Assembly (NCBI RefSeq): GCF_963678635.1
Contig: NC_087063.1
Span: forward strand, 22,762,701-22,826,700
Origin: Symsagittifera roscoffensis
Lineage: Eukaryota > Xenacoelomorpha > Acoela > Convolutidae
Direction of reading: 5' to 3'
Length of the DNA stretch: 64,000 bases
Position numbers and translations under genes: made by a program. Of the stretch, positions 10,453 through 17,976 are shown piece after piece (the first letter of the stretch is position 1; every line of letters begins with the position of its first letter). A model generated the notes under the pieces. It did not search any database. It saw only the letters and a list, made by a program, of their open reading frames with translations, and was not told the DNA's origin.

Positions 10453-11079
10453 ATGGTTGAAGCAATGTATGAGCAATCCCCTGATTATTTCAAACAGTTC
10501 CGTAAAAATTACAATTTTTTCATCCTGAATCATGAACCCAACTTTTCAGGCTTCGCTTCAAAAGCAAATTTTGCAGTATCCTCCCATTCGAATAAATTAG
10601 ATTTTTGCAACCATTCGATTGACAACGAAAAACATTATCATGTACTGGTCGAATTTACGAAAGAGTCTACCGATTTACTTAACAAGATGACTTCAAAAGC
10701 CTTCGTTGTTCCTTGTCTTCTCTCTACATTCAAATATTTAATTTTGGGTTGCTCCAACTATGAATTGTCTGGCCCTCTGATGGAAAAACTGAAAATAGCT
10801 GTGAATTATAACTCCATCAACAACTTAGATGTTAGTGGGGTTCCACTTCGCAGACGATTGCCTCAAGTTTGCTTCGGCTCGCAGACTAAATCTGTTCAAA
10901 CTCAAACTGACCTGATTACTAACGTAACAATTGAACGCTTTATTAATATTTTGAATGGTGAAAACGCTGCTGAGTTTTCTAAAATAATTGACATAATTTT
11001 AAGTGGGTATGGTTGTATGGAAATTGATTCAAACACTTTGTTTGTGAAATTTATCATGGAGAAGAAATTCAAGTTTTAA
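10453..11079 (+). CDS. Unknown 208-aa protein with an HUH-like motif
   Basis: Not recognised by family. Three stretches lie in the order and spacing of small rolling-circle initiators: FFILN at residues 22-26 (motif 1-like), HYH at 61-63 followed by hydrophobic VLVEF (the HUH metal-binding motif), and Tyr residues at 95 and 103 in a KYLILGCSNYE stretch (motif 3 candidates). No helicase domain follows. The C-terminal 65 residues are helical and low in motifs. Two in-frame ATG codons (residues 1 and 5) could start it. It lies 37 bp after the PC4-like gene and 54 bp before the right cassette repeat. The HUH reading is a hypothesis; a chance HxH cannot be excluded. Confidence 0.55.
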   Translation: MVEAMYEQSPDYFKQFRKNYNFFILNHEPNFSGFASKANFAVSSHSNKLDFCNHSIDNEKHYHVLVEFTKESTDLLNKMTSKAFVVPCLLSTFKYLILGCSNYELSGPLMEKLKIAVNYNSINNLDVSGVPLRRRLPQVCFGSQTKSVQTQTDLITNVTIERFINILNGENAAEFSKIIDIILSGYGCMEIDSNTLFVKFIMEKKFKF

Positions 11080-11133
11080 ATATTGGTTTTCTTTCGCTCT
11101 TGTATATCAAAAAAAAATTTTACTACACAAGCC

Positions 11134-11250
11134 GGAGGCGTTCCCGAGGAGCGTAGCGACGAGCAACGCCGGGTTAGCTATTGCCCCTTAAACCAAACGG
11201 CCATGCCTTAACATTTCAAAGGACTTGATATGAAACTTTTCGCGTTTCAC
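11134..11250 (-). repeat. Right arm of internal inverted repeat bounding the cassette
   Basis: Reverse-complement partner of 7560-7669. It starts 54 bp after the HUH-like gene and ends before the 3' side of the protease gene. Together the arms enclose about 3.46 kb. Confidence 0.9.
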
Positions 11251-11330
11251 ATAAACTTGCAGAAAAAAATTTTTGTTGTCAATAAGAATGAATTGAAAAA
11301 AAACGAATTTATAAATTTTACAAAAACATC

Positions 11331-11336
11331 AATAAA
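11331..11336 (+). promoter_or_regulatory. AATAAA, possible poly(A) signal for the rightward genes
   Basis: First clear plus-strand AATAAA after the stop at 11077-11079, directly before the end of the convergent protease gene. Its distance (about 250 bp) is acceptable for a 3' UTR that includes the repeat arm. Confidence 0.35.
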
Positions 11337-11341
11337 TTAAT

Positions 11342-11779
11342 TTAGAATAACATATGTTTGGCAAATCTTATCAAATCATGATCATTAAGTTTGAAACCTA
11401 TTGGAAATTTGTTTGTAATTAAAACATGAGCAACATAAATACAATAAAGTCCGCATAACACTGAATCAGCTGATTGTATTGGTTTTTTCAACAGTAGTTG
11501 ATTTCCCTCGTGAATTGTACGTCGCATATTCTTGTACACGAGGGGATAATCACATAATCGTTTACCTAGAGGATCTGCGAAGAATATCTGTCCTCCAGCT
11601 TGAGCAAAAAGCAACCAGTGGGTTCCAGGTTGATCCGATGGTGAGGCATTCATAATCATGAACGTATTATCGTTTTTCAGTACTGAAGAGCATGGCAAAT
11701 CTGCCGGAAAAACACCTCTAAAGCGATGCTTCAAATGTTTACAACGGTTAATAATTTCTACTAGTTGAAGATTATCCAT
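11342..11779 (-). CDS. Adenain/Ulp1-type cysteine protease (capsid maturation)
   Basis: 145 aa from ATG 11779. The catalytic set is visible: His54 (in GTHWLLF), Asp69 (FFADPLG), Gln102 (oxyanion hole) and Cys109 (VLCGLYCIY), in the order His-Asp-Gln-Cys typical of adenovirus-type proteases of the Ulp1/C5 fold. In Polintons this enzyme is thought to mature virion proteins. Its length is slightly short of a cellular Ulp1 and normal for the adenain type. It follows the major capsid gene after seven bases and ends next to the cassette. All key residues are present, so it looks functional. Confidence 0.93.
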   Translation of the reverse strand: MDNLQLVEIINRCKHLKHRFRGVFPADLPCSSVLKNDNTFMIMNASPSDQPGTHWLLFAQAGGQIFFADPLGKRLCDYPLVYKNMRRTIHEGNQLLLKKPIQSADSVLCGLYCIYVAHVLITNKFPIGFKLNDHDLIRFAKHMLF

Positions 11780-11786
11780 GTCTATC

Positions 11787-13103
11787 TTAGGTCATAAGAG
11801 TGTTTTTGGTAATTTTTCTATCTGAACGCACATAAACTGTTGATGCACGCTCTCCCATAAACAATAACTCGACGTTATTACCGAGACCTGCGTCAAACTT
11901 GAGTTCGACCGAAATAGTGCAATTGGTCAATTCAGGATGAATAAAATCGTGTGAAGCCTCCTGAGTAGACGTGAGATCAAAAGCCATAATATAATGATTA
12001 TCATAATTAGCGAGACTGATTCCATGACTAGTGTTTAAAACAAAATCAAGAGCCTCAAGCGTATTGTAATAAATTCTTTTATTGTCTGATGTTGAGATAG
12101 GAGTTCCGGCAATGGGTAGACCGTTTCTGTACACAATGATCTCATTCAACCCAAATTTCTGGTAATGAAAAGGGTTTGTTCTATTAGTACCCAAATATGC
12201 TTCGTTTATGCTCATTGCTACTATCATTCTTCGAACAGGTTCTTTTGCAAAAACATCCTCTTGTCGCCAGCTTTGTACTCCTGCAGTTGCGAGAAAGGTT
12301 TTTGGTACTACTTCGATGTAATTGTAAATTGCCGGGTTCTTCAACAAAGTTTTTTCTATTGATGAGAGAACATAGTCAGTCACAGTCATCTTTCTGACAT
12401 AGAGGTTAGCTTCGATTATTTGGACCTTGTAGTGTTTAGCTGCATCTTCAGATATGACAACAAAATCATTAGGAGAACGTCTAAGAGACAATCTTATTGT
12501 CACACCGCTAAGTAGATGCTTGTCACACGACAAAAAGTCGCAAGCAATTTTACCAAATAGCTTCAGCTCGCTCGAGGCCGCAACGAGACCTTTACGCTCC
12601 GTAACATCATCAGCTCTCCTTCCAGCACCGTCAATGGCTGATGGATTTTCTTCATAGTAATAACCTTGACAAGCCAACCATGTTTTCTTGGCATCATTAC
12701 CGTATGAAAACTCGGTCTCAATAAAGCTTTTATGGGCAAAATTAGCATTAGTAGTTGATATTTTTTCACCATTCAGAGACAGTGTACACTCAGAAAATAA
12801 TGAAGATAAAGGATTGTTAACAAAATACGGCGTATCTCTGTTTGCCGCCTCTGTAGCATGCGTTCGAAGCACGTTTCCATTGCTTCGAACAATTCGTGCA
12901 ACTATTTCCAAACGAGTACGTTGAAGATCGATGAAATTATTTCTGTCGCCGAGTACTTCAAACTCGAGCATAGGACCATCAGGAGAGTAGGAAGGTCCGA
13001 TTTTTTGGGTAAATGCATTTTCAAAAGTGACAAGTAAAGGCGGTTTCTCAAATAAGTCCAAGGAGCTGTGAGTTGCTTCACTCGGGATTAAATTAGAAAT
13101 CAT
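11787..13103 (-). CDS. Major capsid protein, double jelly-roll type
   Basis: 438 aa from ATG 13103. It shows the pattern of Polinton major capsid proteins: a FIDLQRTRLEI strand near residue 60, then a YFVNNPLSSLFSECTLSLNG block around residue 100, then AHKSFIETEFSYG around residue 125, and a beta-rich C-terminal half (for example YNTLEALDFVLN). Trimers of such proteins build pseudo-hexagonal icosahedral shells. It is fully open, with no stop or shift. It overlaps the upstream basic-protein gene by 11 bases. Length is at the short end of the family. The assignment rests on motif pattern and gene order next to protease and minor capsid. Confidence 0.88.
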   Translation of the reverse strand: MISNLIPSEATHSSLDLFEKPPLLVTFENAFTQKIGPSYSPDGPMLEFEVLGDRNNFIDLQRTRLEIVARIVRSNGNVLRTHATEAANRDTPYFVNNPLSSLFSECTLSLNGEKISTTNANFAHKSFIETEFSYGNDAKKTWLACQGYYYEENPSAIDGAGRRADDVTERKGLVAASSELKLFGKIACDFLSCDKHLLSGVTIRLSLRRSPNDFVVISEDAAKHYKVQIIEANLYVRKMTVTDYVLSSIEKTLLKNPAIYNYIEVVPKTFLATAGVQSWRQEDVFAKEPVRRMIVAMSINEAYLGTNRTNPFHYQKFGLNEIIVYRNGLPIAGTPISTSDNKRIYYNTLEALDFVLNTSHGISLANYDNHYIMAFDLTSTQEASHDFIHPELTNCTISVELKFDAGLGNNVELLFMGERASTVYVRSDRKITKNTLMT

Positions 13104-13500
13104 TTTTAACCCTTGTAAAGAAATCGGAGCGACTTCTCTGTGCAGTTCGTTTTCTGGGAATGACGCGTCTCGTTTTTCGTTTAAACGCCGTCGTTCTTTT
13201 CGGATGACTTTTCCGAGATCTACTTCTTCCTCCTACTTGCTTTTTGATTGTTTTTCTAACGGTGCTTTTGAGTGCCTGCTTAGGACTTTTTCTTTTTGTT
13301 GCAACTTCTATCAGTTCTGGAGCTGCCTGAAGAAGTAGTTCTTTTCCGATTTTTTTAGCCGCGGGTATCACAAATTTTCGAGCCAGTGGAAGTGCGACTC
13401 TTCCTATTCCCAAGGCTAATGCACCGAAGCCACTGCCTCGTTGTCTATAATGCCCCGAGAAATGTGGTAGGTTTGCTTGGTTGTGGTAATATGAATCCAT
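13093..13500 (-). CDS. Small basic virion core-like protein (135 aa)
   Basis: The start is taken at ATG 13498-13500 (MDSYYHNQ), because the longer frame opens with a non-ATG codon. A glycine-rich stretch (GSGFGALALGIGR) leads into an amphipathic hydrophobic segment, and the last 65 residues are Arg/Lys-rich (RSRSRKSHPKR, FKRKTRRVIPRKR). This composition and its place between the two capsid genes recall adenovirus-type core or capsid-cement proteins that bind packaged DNA or membranes. It is a candidate substrate of the protease. The exact role is inference. It starts five bases after the minor capsid gene and overlaps the major capsid start. Confidence 0.75.
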   Translation of the reverse strand: MDSYYHNQANLPHFSGHYRQRGSGFGALALGIGRVALPLARKFVIPAAKKIGKELLLQAAPELIEVATKRKSPKQALKSTVRKTIKKQVGGRSRSRKSHPKRTTAFKRKTRRVIPRKRTAQRSRSDFFTRVKNDF

Positions 13501-13505
13501 TTTGA

Positions 13506-14399
13506 TCAATTGCTAAACTTTTGAAATTTCAAAGTCAGAACAACTTTTCCCCCTCCAGCGAAAGGAACAAGTCCTCCAGTTTCTGTGCGCAAGTTCACAG
13601 AAATATTGGAAATATTATTGACCAAAAGTTTTTTAAAATCCAAATTACTAAACACTTTACGATGATTCGGTTCAATTGTACATGCGTAACCGTTTTTCAC
13701 TCGACGATTTTTATCAATGACTCGTAAAAGGGGTGCTTTTGTGTCTCCGACTATTTGATAATGAATTATGTCCAGATAAATAAACATAAGCTGAGTACCA
13801 GCGCATACATCAACGGGATAGTCAGCAATAAGATCTTGGGTAGAGAATGTGCTATGTTTCGTGCTTCCTTGTTTGTAACCTATATGATAACCAGTTCCAT
13901 CTCTGACGCCTTTGAATCCAAGTAGGCTAGGAATTTGCGGGCTTGAAAAAGTTATACCTTCCCAATAATGCAGCCATAAGGAAAGATGTTTGGTTATTGG
14001 ATCTATTACGTAATCCAATTTCTCTAATTCTGTCTTTCGACGAATCTCGTCCAGTATTTGATCAATGCTCGTATATTCTCCTTTTGTTATTTTTGCTGTT
14101 TCTCCAAGGTAAGGTCTGGAGATCTTGTCTTTCTCAACTTTCATGCTTGCTATAACCCGATCTTTTTTGTAGTACACAATGTTGTTGTCAGTTACGTTGT
14201 TTATCTGAGTAGGGAAGGTAATTTCTGTAACTGCTACTCTCCATTCACCTTGCAAATTTATTTCTTCACTCAGGAGATTTTTGAAGTTGGCCAGAGTGTT
14301 ATCTTTAAAAACGTTCATTGATGCAGATGAAACTAGGGTAATTGTGAAGGAAGGGGGAACATTATGGGTGAAAAGGCTGTTGGAAGTGCCCTCAGTCAT
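13506..14399 (-). CDS. Minor (penton-type) capsid protein
   Basis: 297 aa from ATG 14399. The N-terminal SFTITLVSSASM and FKNLLSEEINLQGEWRVAVTEI blocks and the C-terminal VNLRTETGGLVPFAGGGKV block are the conserved ends of Polinton minor capsid proteins, a single jelly-roll expected at the vertices. It is fully open. Its first bases overlap the end of the integrase gene by eight bases, and it is followed after five bases by the basic protein gene. No damage is visible. Confidence 0.87.
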   Translation of the reverse strand: MTEGTSNSLFTHNVPPSFTITLVSSASMNVFKDNTLANFKNLLSEEINLQGEWRVAVTEITFPTQINNVTDNNIVYYKKDRVIASMKVEKDKISRPYLGETAKITKGEYTSIDQILDEIRRKTELEKLDYVIDPITKHLSLWLHYWEGITFSSPQIPSLLGFKGVRDGTGYHIGYKQGSTKHSTFSTQDLIADYPVDVCAGTQLMFIYLDIIHYQIVGDTKAPLLRVIDKNRRVKNGYACTIEPNHRKVFSNLDFKKLLVNNISNISVNLRTETGGLVPFAGGGKVVLTLKFQKFSN

Positions 14400-15612
14400 G
14401 ATTGTCCTTCTCCAGAACGCGAATTAGTTCAGACTCGTAAAATTTTCCCTCAATCGGTTCTCTGTTAGAATCAATCAAATTGTATGTTGGGGGATTTCGT
14501 GTTGGTATGTCAAAAACTTCAAACACTTCATCGGTGAACGATTGTTTGTAACCCTTGCGAAAACGTATGTCTACTTTGGCAAGTCTAACATAATCACCAA
14601 CATAAAGCTTTGGACGTCGAACTAACTTCAAAGACTGTTCTGCTCTTAATGAAATCAGGCGAGGAACATCTTTTTTAGTTACTTTATTTGGTGCAAGATT
14701 TGTGACACGATTTGTTCTCGAATTAATTGCATTGACAAAATCTTGCAATTTGTCAATGTATGAGTAAGTCCATTTATCCTCCAAGTACTTATAAATAAGA
14801 TTTTTCAAGGAACGGATATTTCTCTCAGCGAATGCGGACTTTTTCTCGCTCTCTGTGCTATATGTGTTTATGCCTTTCTTTTTACATAATGCTTCGAAGG
14901 ACCCTTTAAACTCTGTGCCCTTGTCCACCCATACTTTTTCCGGTTGTTTTGTCGTTATCATTAGTTTGAACGCTTCTGCTGTTGTAGTAGCATACTTTGA
15001 TTTCAAGGGTTGCACTCTGAGATAGCGGGACATGCAGTCAACTGCAACAAGCAGATACTTAACATCATGGTTGTACTGGGCAAGTTTATCAACAAAGGCC
15101 AGATCTAATGACCAGATTTCGTCGATATCGTAAACTATGACCTTGAGTCGCGGCGTTTTTCGGATCACAGTTCAATATTTCGTGTAAGCAGGTTCAGTAT
15201 GAAGGAATTGTTTAACTTTCTTTCGCGACAAATTGCTTGCTTTTATCAAGTTGTTCACACTACCAAATAACGCGGGACCTTTGTCACTGTATTTAGTTTT
15301 CAACAATTTTTCTTCAATCTTGGTAATTTTCCCATTGTTTTGTTTGCGCCTTCGTCTTTTCTGACGTTGGAGAATCTGAATCGTTATGGGGCGTTCCGTA
15401 TGAGTCAGAGCCTTTTTCTGACTCTTTTTCACGTTTTTGGTTTCGGGTTTTTCTATTACCGCTGAGACTTTTTCGTTTGTGCTTTTTACTTCTCTTAAGG
15501 TTTGCACTACTTTTTTCCTGCCAAGTGGGCGATGTTGAGCGGGTTCTTGAGGGTCCGGGTTCTCGTTTTTCTTGAGCGTTAAAAGACGCTGACTGAACCG
15601 CGTGTTTGGCAT
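14392..15612 (-). pseudogene. Retroviral-like (DDE) integrase, split by an in-frame stop
   Basis: Joins element ends to target DNA. The N-terminal part (15175-15612, ATG 15612) has a long basic leader and then the Polinton integrase N-terminal domain (ALFGSVNNLIKASNLSRKKV). TGA at 15172-15174 interrupts it. The core continues in the same frame: WSLDLAF (first Asp), KVWVDKGTEF (second Asp) and FAERNIRSLKN (Glu), with 32 residues between the last two, then a C-terminal SH3-like YVGDYVRLAKV domain. No intron signals surround the stop, so it is a nonsense change or, less likely, readthrough. The first 299 bp lie inside the upstream gene in another frame. The 3' end overlaps the minor capsid start. 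Confidence 0.92.
15172..15174 (-). other. In-frame TGA inside the integrase
   Basis: Separates the N-terminal domain from the catalytic core. The frame is unchanged and family-like sequence resumes within four codons. Confidence 0.85.
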
Positions 15613-16174
15613 TTCGATTTATTACCAGGTTTTCATTCAAGTTGAGAGCAGTTAAAATGTTAATGAACGCCGGATTGTGTAATTTTTTCGTTGGTTGTTG
15701 TATGTCGTATAAAAATATTGTAGCTTTAAGTCCTGTTGGTACTTTATCTACATATATCACCTCATTGTCACGGTTTATGGTTACTCTTTCTGAATTTTCT
15801 ATGATTTCAAGTACGGTTTTTGCTCTAACAAATTTTTTGTCTTCTAAAACTTGTAACTGTGCTAAAATGCTTTCGGTCTGTCTATTGTGTTTCTCTTCTA
15901 GTATTTCGTCTTTAACACGTTCGACCGGTACTTCTTCATCGTCCGTTAACAGTTTAAGCTGTTCTTGTTGGGGCTCAACATTATCCGTAAATGTTTCCTT
16001 CGTTGCAGTAGTCTTACTAGTTTGTGGAGGTAATTGGGGTCTAAGCCGGTTAAGATAGGACAGTTGAGCATTTTTATGTTTAATATTATTATCATGAAGA
16101 ACGCGTGCAGCATGTGGCTGCTCTTTAACATATAAGTGTTTCGGAATTAGAATGAATTCTTCAGCAGTCATCAT
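15314..16174 (-). CDS. Conserved Polinton protein of unknown function (286 aa)
   Basis: The start is set at ATG 16172-16174 (MMTAEEF), since the frame upstream opens with a non-ATG codon. That ATG touches the stop of the preceding gene (TAATG). The N-terminal ILIPKHLYVKEQPHAARVLHD block and the middle VTINRDNEVIYVDKVPTG and LYDIQ segments resemble a protein often found beside the integrase in Polintons; its function is unknown. Residues 50-110 are Gln/Glu-rich and probably helical. The last 100 residues are a Lys/Arg/Ser-rich disordered tail encoded by DNA that also encodes the integrase leader in another frame. It is open throughout. Confidence 0.75.
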   Translation of the reverse strand: MMTAEEFILIPKHLYVKEQPHAARVLHDNNIKHKNAQLSYLNRLRPQLPPQTSKTTATKETFTDNVEPQQEQLKLLTDDEEVPVERVKDEILEEKHNRQTESILAQLQVLEDKKFVRAKTVLEIIENSERVTINRDNEVIYVDKVPTGLKATIFLYDIQQPTKKLHNPAFINILTALNLNENLVINRNAKHAVQSASFNAQEKREPGPSRTRSTSPTWQEKSSANLKRSKKHKRKSLSGNRKTRNQKREKESEKGSDSYGTPHNDSDSPTSEKTKAQTKQWENYQD

Positions 16175-16446
16175 TAAGTTGTGAGGTACTTGTAACAAAA
16201 ATAAAGTATTTGTCGAACTAAATGGAAGCCTTCTTTACTTAAAATAATCGCACGTTTTTTGACAGCACTGGTTTTTGGAGTTATTAAGTATTTGTATGCT
16301 GTCTCGAATCGTTCGATGTTTGCGATTTTAACGGGTACGTTTCCATTGACTACATTGAGCAAACATTCACAAATAAGTGTTATGATCTCACGATTTGAAG
16401 TTTTTCTAATTAATCTTCTTAGCTGGTCAGGTTTCAGTTGTACCAT
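16174..16446 (-). CDS. Small helical Polinton protein (90 aa)
   Basis: Starts at ATG 16446 and ends by overlapping the next gene (TAATG). The ICECLLNVVNGNVPV segment, followed by a basic stretch and ILSKEGFHLVRQILYFCY, recalls a short protein seen in many Polintons in this position. It is predicted all-helical; the function is unknown. Its start lies inside the extended reading frame of the ATPase, which would overlap it by 13 bases. Confidence 0.75.
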   Translation of the reverse strand: MVQLKPDQLRRLIRKTSNREIITLICECLLNVVNGNVPVKIANIERFETAYKYLITPKTSAVKKRAIILSKEGFHLVRQILYFCYKYLTT

Positions 16447-16547
16447 ATGCCGCAGAATAGATAAGTTTCTTTTTCATTTGTGATTGGAGTAGTTTCTGCT
16501 TCAGATAAGGGTAAATAAAAAACTGTTGGCCCAGGTGGTGTGATATT

Positions 16548-17126
16548 TTAACAATATCTCAAACAATCTGATGTACGGGGGTCCAAGTCGATTAGAAGAT
16601 GTCCAAAAGAGTCTCTGGTAGCTAATTCGTAACAGTTTCTCAAAAATTTTGATACATTCAATTGTCTTCCTAGTAGATCTAGTTGCTGAACGTCGCGAGG
16701 CGATTTGAACAGAATGATGTGTGAAGTGTTCAAATCAATCGTACGCGACCATCGACTTTGTTGAAACAAGTTATGCTTAACATATATTACATCTATCCCT
16801 CTATGTCTACCCGCTGTCGCTAACCTAACAAACTCCTTATCATTATAGATGTCTTCACATGAATCATCGAAAACTAGAAGAACATTTTCTAATTTTCTCA
16901 CAGATTCGAATCCGTCGAATTTCATGAACTCCACATTCACTTCGCGAGAAGACACTTTTTCTGAGAATGCAGGTTGCATCTCTTTGTAAAGATATAGAAC
17001 GGTTCCAAATTTAGGGTAAAAAGTATTTCCCATCAGAAGTTTCAAAATTAACTCAGTTTTCCCGGATCCTGAAGGTCCCACTATCGCCATAAAAATTCTT
17101 GTCGAAGTATCAATCACTTTATTCAT
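16548..17126 (-). pseudogene. FtsK/HerA-type genome-packaging ATPase, C-terminus cut by a stop
   Basis: 192 codons from ATG 17126. Walker A is GPSGSGKT (residues 17-24), Walker B is LLVFDD (83-88), and a sensor-type KHNLFQQ follows at about 117. This is the A32-like ATPase that pumps DNA into capsids. The upstream gene stops inside the start codon (ATGA overlap). TAA at 16548-16550 ends the frame, but 35 more codons continue in the same frame to 16434 with the Pro-rich family-like C-terminus and would overlap the next gene by 13 bases, like the other joints here. So the TAA looks like a nonsense change. The core domain is intact and some activity may remain. Confidence 0.85.
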
Positions 17127-17407
17127 ATTCTTGGGTTTGGTAGTACGTAACCAACCAAGCCTGATAAAATCGAGAACCAAACTGACGTTTCTTCGCAACT
17201 TAATTTAGTGAAAGAAAGTTTGAGAATGCAGAAAGTTAGTAAAATTAGAATTACTACCATTTGCGCAACAAAAACTACTTCAGACCTTGGCAAAGTTACA
17301 TTGTTACAAAACTTCCATGATTTTTTTTCACTGTTTGTCTCGTTATAAACAAACTCTGTTACTAATGTTGCGTCAAGTTCATCTACTGCTGTTGTTGCTT
17401 CTGACAT
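17123..17407 (-). CDS. Small membrane protein (94 aa)
   Basis: Starts at ATG 17407. It has an acidic, Thr-rich N-terminus, a strong transmembrane segment at residues 43-65 (VVFVAQMVVILILLTFCIL) and a second hydrophobic stretch at 76-90 ending in the motif GYVLPNP. Short proteins with this C-terminal Leu-Pro-Asn-Pro ending precede the ATPase in many Polintons; they may be virion membrane or egress proteins (inference). It shares four bases with the ATPase start. No signal peptide is apparent. Confidence 0.8.
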   Translation of the reverse strand: MSEATTAVDELDATLVTEFVYNETNSEKKSWKFCNNVTLPRSEVVFVAQMVVILILLTFCILKLSFTKLSCEETSVWFSILSGLVGYVLPNPRI

Positions 17408-17479
17408 TTGAGAAACTATTTATTCTACAGACTGTGTTAGACTTTTTCTCTCTGTGAATGAAGCTTGTAAAAAATTAAA

Positions 17480-17590
17480 TTACTTTTGAGAACAGTAGAA
17501 AATTTCATAACGTGTGAAATCTGTATCATTTATGTCATGCATTTCTAAAACAAAGTTTGCTGGGATATTTGCAGTTTTTTTGTAGTACAT
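17480..17590 (-). CDS. Possible small ORF (36 aa) after the PC4-like gene
   Basis: An open frame runs from just after the stop of the 113-aa gene to TAA at 17480-17482. The first ATG is at 17590. The peptide (NFVLEMHDINDTDF, ending in FYCSQK) has protein-like composition. It could be a short gene, or the real 3' end of the 113-aa gene after a frameshift near 17640, because the open frame begins exactly there. It sits in the otherwise empty gap before the membrane protein gene. Confidence 0.25.
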   Translation of the reverse strand: MYYKKTANIPANFVLEMHDINDTDFTRYEIFYCSQK

Positions 17591-17634
17591 TATTTTCTTC
17601 ACAGCATCCTCTTTCACAATCGTCTTAATCTCAT

Positions 17635-17976
17635 TCACTGCTGTTTAGATCCATCTGAACTCCTGGCTGACGTTTGGGTACTAAGACTAGTTCGGGAAGA
17701 TTTACTCCTCGCTTGCTGGCTAACATTTCTGATAAACTTGAATCTCTGGAAGTATACAAATTGATCAATAACTGGAAAAAACCTCTTCAACGTAGACAAC
17801 TCTTCTTCGGAAATTATTATTTGCTCCTTCCTCTGAACAATTTGGCCACTGCAATCAATACGCTCTATTCTCGTTAATGAAATTTTAATATCACCCTCTG
17901 GAGTCATCCACGCACAAAGCATTGAATTTGGTGATAGGTATGTCTCCACTTTCGCTGATCTCTCGCTGTTGTTCAT
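17635..17976 (-). CDS. Second PC4-like small protein (113 aa)
   Basis: ATG 17976. Residues 20-75 (AWMTPEGDIKISL, then an SGQIVQRKEQIIISEEEL strand and helix, then KRFFPVIDQFV) follow the same strand-strand-strand-helix order as PC4 and resemble residues 24-77 of the protein at 10056. The C-terminal third is Ser/Arg-rich and disordered. The 3' end of the exonuclease-like gene overlaps its start by 86 bases. It may be a single-strand DNA-binding or transcription factor of the element; homology is only suggested by pattern. Confidence 0.55.
   Translation of the reverse strand: MNNSERSAKVETYLSPNSMLCAWMTPEGDIKISLTRIERIDCSGQIVQRKEQIIISEEELSTLKRFFPVIDQFVYFQRFKFIRNVSQQARSKSSRTSLSTQTSARSSDGSKQQ

Noticed and set aside
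15606-16058. 150-codon plus-strand frame rich in Ser, Phe and Leu
   Set aside because: Antisense of the 286-aa conserved Polinton protein; composition is that of a complementary shadow.
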